Of a stretch of DNA of 64,000 nt, positions 10,325-18,963 are shown one piece after another. The stretch spans positions 6,634,001 through 6,698,000 of the forward strand of contig NZ_JANADP010000001.1 of the NCBI RefSeq assembly GCF_024199945.1, read 5' to 3'. A program made the translations under genes and the position numbers. The DNA is from Bradyrhizobium sp. CCGUVB4N (lineage in GTDB: Bacteria; Pseudomonadota; Alphaproteobacteria; Rhizobiales; Xanthobacteraceae). Below the pieces are notes generated by a model. It was not told where the DNA came from. It searched no databases and saw nothing but the letters and a program-made list of their open reading frames with translations. Positions within the stretch are counted from its first letter, which is position 1. Each line of letters opens with the position of its first letter.

Positions 10325-10804
10325 ATGAACGGCGAGCGCGACGAGCACTTCCTTCGCCAGTCCTTCGCGGTCGCCCGCCGCTCCCTCACGCACGGCAATC
10401 ATCCCTTCGGCTGCATTGTCGTCGATGCCGACGGCAAGGTGCTGATCGAGACCGAGAACGGCTACATGCCGGATCACGACGGCACCGCGCATGCGGAGCG
10501 TCTGGCCGCCACGCAAGCGTGCCGCACGCTCGGCCGCGAGGTGCTGGCGACGGCCACGCTCTATTCCTCCGCCGAACCCTGTGCGATGTGCGCCGGCGCG
10601 ATCTACTGGGCCGGGATCGGCCGCGTGGTCTACGGGCTCAGCGAGCACCGCCTGCGCGGCGTCACCGGCAATCACCCGGAGAACCCGACCCTCGACCTGC
10701 CCTGTCGCGAGGTGTTCGCGAGCGGCCAGCGGCCAACCGAGGTCGTGGGACCGCTACTCGAAGACGAAGCCGAAGCCCTGCACGACGGCGTGTGGACGAA
10801 GTAG
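10325..10804 (+). CDS. Nucleobase/nucleoside deaminase (cytidine deaminase fold)
   Basis: A 159-residue zinc deaminase. The zinc and catalytic residues are His56-Ala-Glu58 (TAHAERLAA) and Cys86-x2-Cys89 (AEPCAMCAGAIYWAG). The compact size and GAIYWA stretch are like the CDA-fold guanine deaminases and TadA relatives. The likely reaction is removal of ammonia from a purine or related base taken up by the operon's importer; guanine is the best guess from the purine-catabolic setting. It starts 13 bases after the ATPase gene with a GGAGG ribosome site and ends the operon. Confidence 0.8.
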   Translation: MNGERDEHFLRQSFAVARRSLTHGNHPFGCIVVDADGKVLIETENGYMPDHDGTAHAERLAATQACRTLGREVLATATLYSSAEPCAMCAGAIYWAGIGRVVYGLSEHRLRGVTGNHPENPTLDLPCREVFASGQRPTEVVGPLLEDEAEALHDGVWTK

Positions 10805-10822
10805 GTATCCAGCAATCAGTAT

Positions 10823-10901
10823 CGTAGGGTGGGCAAAGGCGCCCTTGCGCCGTGCCCACCATCTAGAAGTCGTGGGCACGCTTCGCTTTGCCCACCCTAC
10901 G
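10823..10901. repeat. Nested palindromic repeat (CGTAGGGTGGGCAAAG family), copy 1
   Basis: The outer arms CGTAGGGTGGGCAAAG (10823-10838) and its exact complement (10886-10901) enclose inner arms CGTGCCCAC (10851-10859) and GTGGGCACG (10872-10880). The RNA would form a long, nearly continuous hairpin. It separates the importer operon from a convergent outer-membrane protein gene. A second, altered copy is at 26702-26825. Confidence 0.85.
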
Positions 10902-10974
10902 GCAGCGTCGCTCACCGCAAACACGAATGGCGCCACGCATCCCTGCGCGGCGCCATCCGGAGATCGTCGCCCGA

Positions 10975-12081
10975 TCAGAACTTCACAGTGATACCACCGT
11001 AAACCGTGGACTCGGTGCAGCTCTTGGTGCTCTGGCCGGTGGCGGCGACCGTGCAGACGCCGGGCATCGCATTGTGGTCGAGGCCGAACTTGTTCTGCCA
11101 GTAGCGATAGGCGACCCAGAGATCAACGAAGTGCGAGTACTTGTCACCCCAAGCCGCCTTCGAGGCGTCGAAGGTCAGACGGATCGGTTCGCTGTTGAGC
11201 TCGGTCTTGGACGCGGTCGAGAACCGGCCGATGCCCGAGAGCGCAGGAAGTCCGTTGGAGTCGCCCTTCGGGCCGTACCAGCCGGCGCGGCCGCTGATCG
11301 ACCAGAACTGCATGTTCGGCGGCAGGAAGCCGAGGTCCATGTAGTAGTTGACTTCGACGGCCCAGGTCGGGTTGTAGCTGACATTGCCGTCGGAGTTACA
11401 GGTCACGCCGGGCGTACCCGCGCCGAACAGACCGCACTGCGTGAAGGAGTTGTGGTTCGAGAACTCCCAATACATCAACGGAGCGACGTTGATATAGCCC
11501 TTGTAGGGAAGGTCGAAAGCGAACTGGAGACCGGCGACGACGTCACGCTTGGCGGGCGCGAGGAAGGTGTTCTCGCTGTTGGCGTCCATACCCACTTCGA
11601 ACGAGATGTTGTGCAGCGGACCCATGGTGAAGGTCTTGGTGTTGAACAGCTCGTTCCAGCCGAGGGTCGAGCGGAACAGGCCGTAGATCTCGGTGGCACC
11701 AGCGCAATTGCTGGCGGTGCCGTTGATGTTCACGCCGGGTGCAGTACAGGGCGAGGCCGGATCGTTTTGACCCGACTTGAACATCGAGATCGTGAAGAAG
11801 TTGGTGCCGTAGGCCCAGAGATCGAAATGGGTGAAGGAGTAGACCTGCTTGGCGGTGGTGCCGTTGATGCTGCCGTCGGGGCGAACGCTCCACATGCCGG
11901 GATCGGTGCCCTTGGGCATCCAGGAGAACGACACGCGGTTATCGATCACCAGGAAGAACGGGAGGTCAGCCGCCTTCTTCGGCGCCTTGACCTGCATATC
12001 CGCCGCGTGAGCCAAGCCACCGATGGCCAGCGTAGCAAGTGACAGCGCCGTTGCTGCAATTGCCTTGAAACGAAACGACAT
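10975..12081 (-). CDS. Outer-membrane beta-barrel protein, Tsx-like (nucleoside channel) candidate
   Basis: A 368-residue secreted protein. The start at 12081 gives a clean Sec signal peptide (MSFRFKAIAATALSLATLAI, then GGLAHAAD). The mature part is rich in aromatic and Gly/Asn residues in alternating strand-like patterns and ends with phenylalanine (VYGGITVKF), the hallmark of an outer-membrane barrel. Segments such as FTHFDLWAYGTNFF and LWVAYRYWQNKFG recall the Tsx nucleoside-specific channel family. The position between two purine-type BMP importer operons supports a role in letting nucleosides or bases through the outer membrane, but this is inference. Its leader has a hairpin that covers the ribosome site. 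Confidence 0.75.
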   Translation of the reverse strand: MSFRFKAIAATALSLATLAIGGLAHAADMQVKAPKKAADLPFFLVIDNRVSFSWMPKGTDPGMWSVRPDGSINGTTAKQVYSFTHFDLWAYGTNFFTISMFKSGQNDPASPCTAPGVNINGTASNCAGATEIYGLFRSTLGWNELFNTKTFTMGPLHNISFEVGMDANSENTFLAPAKRDVVAGLQFAFDLPYKGYINVAPLMYWEFSNHNSFTQCGLFGAGTPGVTCNSDGNVSYNPTWAVEVNYYMDLGFLPPNMQFWSISGRAGWYGPKGDSNGLPALSGIGRFSTASKTELNSEPIRLTFDASKAAWGDKYSHFVDLWVAYRYWQNKFGLDHNAMPGVCTVAATGQSTKSCTESTVYGGITVKF

Positions 12082-12089
12082 CGTGAATA

Positions 12090-12130
12090 CCCCCAAGTTT
12101 GGACACGTAAAGATGAATGTCCCTTGGGGG
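12090..12130 (-). promoter_or_regulatory. Leader hairpin sequestering the ribosome-binding site of the OM protein gene
   Basis: On the minus strand the leader reads CCCCCAAG-GGACA, a 12-base loop, TGTCC-AAA-CTTGGGGG, then 8 bases and the ATG at 12081. The 8-base outer and 5-base inner stems are both perfect, with only a 3-base bulge between them. The GGGGG of the 3' arm is the only Shine-Dalgarno sequence available, so the folded leader would hide it. This suggests translational control by a small RNA, protein, ligand or temperature. It does not match a riboswitch class I know. Confidence 0.6.
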
Positions 12131-12635
12131 CGACACTTGCGCTGAAGTCCTGAGGTGAGAAGCCTCAACTTTTTTCAAGGCATGCCGCTTGTTTCGGCAG
12201 CGCACCGCGCTTCACTGTGGAATTTTGCAGAGTTAGATGCTGCACCGTCGGCGGCCGTCGACAACGTCTTGCCGAACATTCCCGTCTGATTCTGTTTGGC
12301 TTTTGCGTCGACGCGACAACCCGAGCGCGACTGTCGAAGACGCCTGTCGTGGTCACCGCGGAATGCATACGAGCGCTGGCGCGACTTTGCTCAACTTCAC
12401 GTCAAGCCTGCATAGCGGGTTCCGATTTGGCTTGTACCGTCACAAATTTGCAACAGCCGCCATGCGCGGCGCGCGACCGCAAGAGCCGTGCAAGGGGCCG
12501 TCGGTGACGTCCGACGGCTGAAAACGGCCGCGACTCACGCGGACGGCCGCCTGCCGAAGCGTTAAGCAAGGGATGACGCTTTTTCACACCTTACGCGGCG
12601 GTTCAAACTAGCCCACTATTGAGGCACTTCATCCC
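12131..12635. other. Divergent intergenic region, OM protein / second BMP operon
   Basis: 505 bases between divergent genes with no credible coding frame. Promoters for the Tsx-like gene (leftward) and the second BMP operon (rightward) must lie here. A small hairpin TGAGG-N7-CCTCA followed by a T-run occurs at about 12151-12176. I could not assign -35/-10 boxes with confidence. The spacing leaves room for a regulatory RNA. Confidence 0.5.
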
Positions 12636-14225
12636 ATGCAAGCGCATCAGCGAATGTTAGATCCGACGCCTAACGGCCTGCATTCCGGCGAGTCCCCGTT
12701 GCTTCAAACGGTGGGGCTCACCAAACGCTATGGGGATTTCCTCGCCAACGATTCCATCGACATCGACATCTGGCCGAAGGAAATCCACGCGCTGCTCGGC
12801 GAGAACGGTGCCGGCAAGTCGACCCTGGTGAAGGCGATCTATGGGCTGATCCAGCCCTCTGCCGGCGAGATCCGATGGCAGGGCGATCGAATCGTGCTGT
12901 CCGGCCCGTCGGAAGCGCGCAGCCGCGGCATCGGTATGGTGTTCCAGCACTTTTCGCTGTTCGACAATCTCACCGTCGCCGAGAACGTCGCGCTTGGCCT
13001 CGACGGCAGGGAAACCTTCAAGGACATGTCGGCGCGGCTGGAGCAGGTGTCGAGGACCTATGGCCTGCCGCTCGATCCCAGGCGCGAGGTCTGGCAGCTC
13101 TCCGTCGGTGAACGCCAGCGCATCGAGATCGTTCGCGCGCTGATGCAGGACCCGAAATTCCTGATCCTGGACGAGCCGACCGCGGTGCTGACCCCGCAGG
13201 AGGCCGACCAGCTCTTCATCGTGCTGGAGCGGCTCAAGGCCGAAGGCCGCGCCATCCTCTACATCAGCCACAAGCTCGAGGAGGTGAAGCGGCTCTGCGA
13301 TACGGCCACGATCCTGCGCGGCGGCAAGAAGATCCAGACCTGCAATCCCCGGCTCGAGACCGCCGCATCGCTCGCACGCATGATGGTCGGCAGCGAGATC
13401 AAGGAGGTGAAGGCGCCCGCAGGCCGGCAGACGACGATACCGCGGCTGGTCGTCAACGATCTCTCGCTCGCGCCCGACGAAGCGCATGGTGTGCGGCTCG
13501 AGCATATCTCTTTCGAACTGAAGGGCGGCGAAATCCTCGGCATCGCCGGCGTTGCCGGAAACGGCCAGGACGAGTTGTTCGCAGCATTGTCCGGCGAGCG
13601 GCTGTCGAAGGATCCCGGCACGGTCGTGATCGAAGGCATCGCCGCCGGCCATCTCTCGATCACCAAGCGGCGCAAGCTCGGCGCCGCCTTCGTGCCCGAA
13701 GAGCGGCTCGGCCACGGCACCGCGCCGCGCATGAAGCTGTCGGAGAATGCGCTGCTGACAGGACACGCCGCCAGCGGCATGGTCAATCACGGCTTCATCG
13801 ACACCGCAGCCACGCTGAAGACCGTGGACAAGGCCACCGAAACCTTCGACGTGCGCAAGGCCAAGCGCGATCCGGAAGCGGCATCCCTCTCCGGCGGGAA
13901 TCTGCAAAAATTCATCGTCGGCCGCGAGATCCTGCGCAACCCGGCCGTGCTGGTGGTGAGCCAGCCGACCTGGGGCGTCGACGCAGGTGCTGCCGCCGTC
14001 ATCCGCCAGGCGTTGCTGGATCTCGCGACTGCAGGCGCCGCGGTGCTGGTGACCAGCCAGGACCTCGACGAACTCGCCGAGATCGCCGACCGCATCGCCG
14101 TCATGTTCCACGGCCGACTGTCGGAACCGCTCGCCACGCGCGACGCGACACGCGAAAAGCTCGGCCTGTTGATGGGCGGCAGCAGCCTGGAGCCGAAGGA
14201 GGCCGCGCATGCAGTTGGTGCTTGA
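12636..14225 (+). CDS. ABC transporter ATP-binding protein, tandem ATPase domains (second BMP system)
   Basis: A 529-residue double-ABC protein and paralogue of the ATPase at 8779. Domain 1 has GENGAGKST, LSVGERQRIE and FLILDEPTAVLT. Domain 2 has the degenerate GVAGNGQDE, LSGGNLQKFIVGRE and VLVVSQPTWGVD. It is the first gene of an ATPase-permease-permease-binding protein operon, a different order from the first system. An internal ATG at 12654 is an alternative start. It overlaps the next gene by 17 bases. Confidence 0.9.
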   Translation: MQAHQRMLDPTPNGLHSGESPLLQTVGLTKRYGDFLANDSIDIDIWPKEIHALLGENGAGKSTLVKAIYGLIQPSAGEIRWQGDRIVLSGPSEARSRGIGMVFQHFSLFDNLTVAENVALGLDGRETFKDMSARLEQVSRTYGLPLDPRREVWQLSVGERQRIEIVRALMQDPKFLILDEPTAVLTPQEADQLFIVLERLKAEGRAILYISHKLEEVKRLCDTATILRGGKKIQTCNPRLETAASLARMMVGSEIKEVKAPAGRQTTIPRLVVNDLSLAPDEAHGVRLEHISFELKGGEILGIAGVAGNGQDELFAALSGERLSKDPGTVVIEGIAAGHLSITKRRKLGAAFVPEERLGHGTAPRMKLSENALLTGHAASGMVNHGFIDTAATLKTVDKATETFDVRKAKRDPEAASLSGGNLQKFIVGREILRNPAVLVVSQPTWGVDAGAAAVIRQALLDLATAGAAVLVTSQDLDELAEIADRIAVMFHGRLSEPLATRDATREKLGLLMGGSSLEPKEAAHAVGA

Positions 14226-15300
14226 GAAGCGCGCCGAGCGCTCCAACGCGATCGCGCTGGTCTCCCCGCTCATCGCGATCGGCCTGACCATCGTGACCAT
14301 GACCATCCTGTTCGCGATCCTCGGCAAGAATCCGCTGCTCGCCCTGCAAGCCTATTTCATCGCGCCCCTGACTGACGGCTATTCGCTGCAGGAGATCGCG
14401 GTGAAGGCGACACCTTTGGTGATGATCGCGATCGGGTTGTCGCTCTGCTATCTCGCCAACGCCTGGAACATCGGCGCCGAAGGGCAATTCCTGATCGGCG
14501 CCGTTGCCGGAAGCTGGATCGCAGTGAAGACGCAGGGCACCGACGCCGGTGCATGGGTTCTGCCGGCGATGCTCGTGCTCGCCGCAGCCGCGGGCGCGCT
14601 CTATGCGCTGATCCCGGCGATCTGCAAGGTGAAGTTCGGCGCCAGTGAAATCCTCACCAGCCTGATGCTGGTCTATGTCGCCGACCTCCTGCTGGACTAT
14701 CTCGTCCGCGGCCCCTGGCGCGATCCGAACGGCTTCAACTTCCCGACCACGGCTGAGTTCGATCCTGTCGCGACAGTGCCGCTGCTGATCGAAGGTGGCC
14801 GGCTGCATCTCGGCTCGATCATCGCGCTGCTGGTCGTTGCGGCGGCTGCGATCCTGCTCGGGCGCACCATCAAGGGGTTCGAGATTCGCGTCGTCGGTGC
14901 CGCGCCGCGCGCGGCGCGTTTCGGCGGCTTCAACGCCAACCAGCTCATCATCCTGACCTTCGCGGTGTCAGGCGCACTGGCCGGCCTTGCCGGCATCATC
15001 GAGGTCGCCGGCCCCGTCGGACATCTCCAGCCCGGCATCTCGCCCGGCTACGGTTTCACCGCGATCATTGTCGCCTTCCTCGGCCGATTGAATCCGATTG
15101 GAATACTAATTGCAGGCCTTTTTCTCGCACTGACCTTTATCGGCGGCGAGCAGGCGCAGATCACAATGAAGATCCCGTTGGACGTCACCAAGGTCTTTCA
15201 GGGCATTCTGCTGTTCTACGTGCTCGCCTGCGATTCCCTCATTCTCTACCGCTTCAAGCTGGTCTTCCCAAACCGTCAGGTGACCCGTGGAGCTGGTTGA
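14209..15300 (+). CDS. ABC transporter permease 1 (second BMP system)
   Basis: A 363-residue polytopic permease of the BMP/ribose family, homologous to the one at 6049. It has multiple hydrophobic segments, NAWNIGAEGQFLIGAVAGSW, and a conserved GYGFTAIIVAFLGRLNPIGI near the C-terminus. The ATG at 14209 follows GGAGG and lies inside the end of the ATPase gene. It forms the channel with the next permease, whose start overlaps its last codons. Confidence 0.9.
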   Translation: MQLVLEKRAERSNAIALVSPLIAIGLTIVTMTILFAILGKNPLLALQAYFIAPLTDGYSLQEIAVKATPLVMIAIGLSLCYLANAWNIGAEGQFLIGAVAGSWIAVKTQGTDAGAWVLPAMLVLAAAAGALYALIPAICKVKFGASEILTSLMLVYVADLLLDYLVRGPWRDPNGFNFPTTAEFDPVATVPLLIEGGRLHLGSIIALLVVAAAAILLGRTIKGFEIRVVGAAPRAARFGGFNANQLIILTFAVSGALAGLAGIIEVAGPVGHLQPGISPGYGFTAIIVAFLGRLNPIGILIAGLFLALTFIGGEQAQITMKIPLDVTKVFQGILLFYVLACDSLILYRFKLVFPNRQVTRGAG

Positions 15301-16204
15301 AGCCATCATCCTGTCGGTGCTCGCTGCATCGACACCACTGTTGATCGCGGCGACCGGCGAGCTCGTCACCGAACGCGCCGGCGTGCTCAACCTCGGCGTC
15401 GAGGGCATGATGATCGTCGGTGCCGCTTGCGGCTTTGGCGGCGCGTGGCTGACCGGCTCGATTCTGATCGGCGCATTGTTCGGTATCGTCGCGGGAACGC
15501 TGATGTCGCTGATCTTCGCGCTGATGGCGCTCGGGCTCGCCGTCAATCAGGTCGCGACCGGCCTCGCGCTGACCATTCTCGGCGTCGGTCTCTCCGGCCT
15601 GATCGGGGCCGGCTTCGTCGGCGAGCGCATCACTCCGGTGGCGCATCTTTATATTCCCGGCCTCACCGACATTCCGCTGGTCGGCCGCGTTCTGTTCGGC
15701 GAAGACGCCTTCGTCTATTTCTCCATCGCGCTCATTATCGGCGTCTGGTGGTTCCTGTATCGCACACGCGCGGGATTGATCCTCCGTGCCTGCGGCGACA
15801 ACCACGTCTCCGCGCATGCGCTCGGCTATCCCGTGCTGCGCATCCGCACTTTCGCCGTGATGTTCGGTGGCGCCTGCGCCGGGCTCGCTGGCGCCTATCT
15901 GCCGCTCGCCTACACGCCGTTCTTCATTCCCGGCATGACGGCGGGCCGCGGCTGGATCGCGCTGGCGCTGGTCGTGTTCGCGTCGTGGCGCCCGGGCCGG
16001 CTGGTGGTCGGCGCCTATCTGTTCGGCGCGGTGACGATCCTGCAACTGCATGCGCAAGGCTGGGGTGTCGGCATTCCCTCGCAATTCATGTCGGCGCTGC
16101 CTTACCTCGCGACCGTCATCGTGCTGGTTCTGCTCTCCCGCGCGCGCTCCGGCGGCTCGACTGCACCGGCCGCGCTCGGCACCGTGTTCGTGCCTGACCG
16201 CTAG
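15287..16204 (+). CDS. ABC transporter permease 2 (second BMP system)
   Basis: A 305-residue polytopic permease starting with GTG at 15287 after AGGTGA, 14 bases inside the upstream gene. The family motif TGELVTERAGVLNLGVEG lies near the N-terminus and GYPVLRIRTFAVMFGGACAG in the second half. It pairs with the previous permease to import the ligand of the binding protein encoded 76 bases downstream. Confidence 0.9.
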   Translation: MELVEAIILSVLAASTPLLIAATGELVTERAGVLNLGVEGMMIVGAACGFGGAWLTGSILIGALFGIVAGTLMSLIFALMALGLAVNQVATGLALTILGVGLSGLIGAGFVGERITPVAHLYIPGLTDIPLVGRVLFGEDAFVYFSIALIIGVWWFLYRTRAGLILRACGDNHVSAHALGYPVLRIRTFAVMFGGACAGLAGAYLPLAYTPFFIPGMTAGRGWIALALVVFASWRPGRLVVGAYLFGAVTILQLHAQGWGVGIPSQFMSALPYLATVIVLVLLSRARSGGSTAPAALGTVFVPDR

Positions 16205-16280
16205 AGTGTTCATTTCCACGGCGTGCGCGATGGGGCGCACACGTCGCGGATCGTGGCTTTCCCCTGATGTTTGGAGATTG

Positions 16281-17360
16281 ATGATGAGGAAATCACTTCT
16301 TGCGCTGGCTGCCGGCCTTCTGCTTGCCGGGAGCGTCAGCACAGCCTCCGCCGCCGACAAGCTGAAAGTCGGCTTCATTTACCTCGGCCCGATCGGCGAT
16401 CTCGGCTGGACCTATCAGCACGAGCTCGCTCGCCAGGCGCTGGTGAAGGAGCTCGGCGACAAGATCGAGACCACCTATCTCGAAAACGTGCCCGAGGGTC
16501 CCGACGCCGAGCGCGCCATCGAGCAGCTGGTCCGCGCCGGCAACAAGCTGATCTTCACGACGTCGTTCGGCTACATGGACCCGACGCTGAAGGTCGCCAA
16601 GAAATATCCGAACGTGCATTTCGAGCACGCCACCGGCTACAAGCGCGACAAGAACATGTCGACCTATTCGTCGAAATGGTACCAGGGCCGCTACATCCAG
16701 GGCCTGATCGCGGCCAAGATGTCGAAGTCCGGCGTGCTCGGCTATATCGGCTCGTTCCCGATTCCGGAGGTCGTCTCCGGCATCAACGCCACGATGATCG
16801 CGGCGCAGACCATCAACCCGAACATCAAGGTCAAGATCATCTGGGCCAACACCTGGTTCGATCCGGGCAAGGAGGCCGACGCCGCCAAGGCGCTGATCGA
16901 CCAAGGCGCCGACGTCATCATGCAGCACACGGATTCGCCCGCAGCGATGCAGATCGCCAGCGAACGCGGCAAGTTCGCCTTCGGCCAGGACTCCGAGATG
17001 ATCAAGTTCGGGCCCAAGACCCAGCTGACCTCGATCCTCGACACCTGGGGCCCCTACTACATCGAACGCGTCAAGGCCGAGCTCGACGGCACCTGGAAGT
17101 CCGAGGACAGCTGGGGCGGTCTCGACAGCCACATGTTCGCGATGGCGCCGTATACCAACATGCCTGACGACGTGAAAAAGATGGCCGAGGATGCCCAGGC
17201 TGCAATCACCGCGGGCAAGCTGCATCCGTTCAAGTGCCCGGTCGTTGGGCAGGACGGCAAGGAAATCGAGTGCAAGGGCGGCGCCAATCTCGCGGACGGC
17301 CAGATCCTCGGCATGAATTTCTACGTCAAGGGTATCGACGACAAGCTGCCGGGCAAGTAG
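16281..17360 (+). CDS. BMP-family ABC transporter substrate-binding protein (Sec-exported)
   Basis: A 359-residue periplasmic protein preceded by GGAGATTG. The signal peptide is Sec type (MMRKSLLALAAGLLLAG, then SVSTASAAD), without the twin arginines of the paralogue at 4940. The mature start KLKVGFIYLGPIGDLGWTYQ and the FTTSFGYMDPTLKVAKK motif place it in the BMP (PnrA-like) family. A purine or related base is the likely ligand, from the 8-oxoguanine deaminase and hydroxylase genes beside it. The 76-base gap upstream may let it be made in excess of the permeases. Confidence 0.9.
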   Translation: MMRKSLLALAAGLLLAGSVSTASAADKLKVGFIYLGPIGDLGWTYQHELARQALVKELGDKIETTYLENVPEGPDAERAIEQLVRAGNKLIFTTSFGYMDPTLKVAKKYPNVHFEHATGYKRDKNMSTYSSKWYQGRYIQGLIAAKMSKSGVLGYIGSFPIPEVVSGINATMIAAQTINPNIKVKIIWANTWFDPGKEADAAKALIDQGADVIMQHTDSPAAMQIASERGKFAFGQDSEMIKFGPKTQLTSILDTWGPYYIERVKAELDGTWKSEDSWGGLDSHMFAMAPYTNMPDDVKKMAEDAQAAITAGKLHPFKCPVVGQDGKEIECKGGANLADGQILGMNFYVKGIDDKLPGK

Positions 17361-17408
17361 CACGCTTCTTGCATTGTCTAAAACACCTGCTCCTCCCGGA
17401 GGAGGTTC

Positions 17409-17453
17409 GGAGGGGGTGGCCAGAAGCACCCGGCACTTGTGGTCGCCCCCTCC
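17409..17453. terminator. Hairpin between convergent genes, probable bidirectional terminator
   Basis: GGAGGGGGTGGCC (17409-17421) pairs with GGTCGCCCCCTCC (17441-17453) with one mismatch and a 19-base loop. A smaller CTCCTC/GAGGAG hairpin sits just upstream, at about 17390-17405. It lies between the binding protein gene and the convergent deaminase gene. A T-run is weak, so it may instead be a repeat element that also limits transcription. Confidence 0.5.
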
Positions 17454-17460
17454 TTCTATT

Positions 17461-18810
17461 TCACCCCGCGTGCATCGCCCGCGCCGCGGAACTATGCCGG
17501 CGGATGAGGTCCGGGACGTCCAGTCCCGGGATCGCGCCGTCGACCACGGCCCAATTCCCCGCCACCATCACCCGATCGGCCCGATGAGCCCCGCACAGCA
17601 CCAGTGCAGCCAGGGCATCGCCGTGGCCGGAAAAGCGCAGCTCGTCCAGCCTGAACAGAGCGAGGTCGGCGGCTTTGCCGACCGCGATCTCGCCGAGCTC
17701 CGGCCGACCGACGCACGCGGCCGAGCCCTTGGTGGCCCAGCGCAGCGCATCCTTGTGGCTGACCTTGGTCACGCCGTAGCGCGCCCGCTGCAGCAGGAAG
17801 GCGGCACGCACCTCCTGCATCAGATTGGATCCGTCGTTGGACGCCGAGCCGTCCACGCCGAGCCCGATGCCGACACCGGCCTCTTCCATCTCGCACACCG
17901 GGCAGCAGCCGGAGGCCAGCAACTGATTGCTGCACGCGCAATGGCTGATGGTGGTCTTCGCCTTGCCGAGGCGCGTCATCTCGTCGGCGTTGAAAAAGAT
18001 GCCGTGAGCGAGCCAGGTCCGCGCATTGAGCCAGCCGCATTGCTCGAGATAGTCGAGCGGACGACAGCCATACATCTGCTGGCAGAATCTGTTCTCGTCC
18101 TCGGTCTCGGCGAGGTGGGTGTGCAGGCGCACGTCGAGCTTGTCGGCAAGGTCGGCGGTGGCGCGCATCAGCGAGGTCGTCACCGAGAACGGCGAGCAAG
18201 GTGCCAGCGCAATCTGCACCATCGCATCCGCACCGCGCTGGTGATGCTTTGCCACGACGCGCGCGCTGTCGGCGAGGATCGTGTCCTCGTCCTGCACGAC
18301 GCTATCCGGCGGCAGGCCGCCATCGCGCTGCGACAGGTTCATCGAGCCACGCGTCAGCAGCACGCGCATGCCGAGCCGTTTGGCGACGCCGACCTCGATG
18401 TCGACGGATTCTTCAAGCCCTGCCGGGAAGACGTAGTGATGATCGGTCGTGGTGGTACAGCCCGAGAGCAGGAGTTCGGACATCGCAACGGTGACGCCGA
18501 GTTCGAGACGCTCCGGCGTCAGCTTCGCCCACACCGGATAGAGCGCCTGCAGCCAGGGAAACAGCTCGCGGTCCATCGCCGCCGGCAGCGCCCGCGTCAA
18601 TGTCTGATAAAAATGATGGTGGGTGTTGATGAGGCCCGGCAACACGACGTGCTCGCGCGCATCGAACACCCCGACATCGGCAGTTGCCGGTGTTCCGCCA
18701 GCCGGCACGAGTTCAACGATACGGCCATCCTTAACGACGATGCCGCCCGCGGCGCCGTCGGCGAGGATGGCCAGGGGATTCCTGATCCAGATCGGCTTTG
18801 CGTCGCTCAT
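17461..18810 (-). CDS. 8-oxoguanine deaminase (amidohydrolase family)
   Basis: A 449-residue metal-dependent amidohydrolase. The HxH metal motif is in LINTHHHFYQTLTRA (His64, His66). HTHLAETEDE and HCACSNQLLASGCCPV follow, and GLGVDGSASNDGSN carries the catalytic Asp. HHHFYQTLTRA plus the CSN.LLASG stretch is characteristic of the 8-oxoguanine deaminase/AtzB-like group. It would convert 8-oxoguanine to urate, or perhaps guanine to xanthine, feeding the hydroxylase encoded divergently next door. Other amidohydrolases of this group act on triazines or isocytosine, so the substrate is probable rather than certain. Confidence 0.85.
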   Translation of the reverse strand: MSDAKPIWIRNPLAILADGAAGGIVVKDGRIVELVPAGGTPATADVGVFDAREHVVLPGLINTHHHFYQTLTRALPAAMDRELFPWLQALYPVWAKLTPERLELGVTVAMSELLLSGCTTTTDHHYVFPAGLEESVDIEVGVAKRLGMRVLLTRGSMNLSQRDGGLPPDSVVQDEDTILADSARVVAKHHQRGADAMVQIALAPCSPFSVTTSLMRATADLADKLDVRLHTHLAETEDENRFCQQMYGCRPLDYLEQCGWLNARTWLAHGIFFNADEMTRLGKAKTTISHCACSNQLLASGCCPVCEMEEAGVGIGLGVDGSASNDGSNLMQEVRAAFLLQRARYGVTKVSHKDALRWATKGSAACVGRPELGEIAVGKAADLALFRLDELRFSGHGDALAALVLCGAHRADRVMVAGNWAVVDGAIPGLDVPDLIRRHSSAARAMHAG

Positions 18811-18963
18811 GAACCTGTTTCTCCTCGCCGTCGTTAACGAAGGGCCTGCAAGGCAGAGGCCATCCCGAAGGCGTTATTGCTGCGACTTGTTGTTGCCACT
18901 TGGCGCTGGTCTTGCAAGACTTTCCCTTGGACAAATTCACCCGGCGCAGGCGTCGTTGCAGCC

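Noticed and set aside
12131..12635. Xanthine (NMT1) or purine riboswitch in the second BMP operon leader
   Set aside because: Considered because of the purine genes, but I could not match any conserved core by eye. An Infernal search with the Rfam models would settle it.
12657..14327. 556-residue antisense frame over the second BMP ATPase
   Set aside because: Overlaps a clear double-ABC protein; no recognisable domain and no ribosome site.
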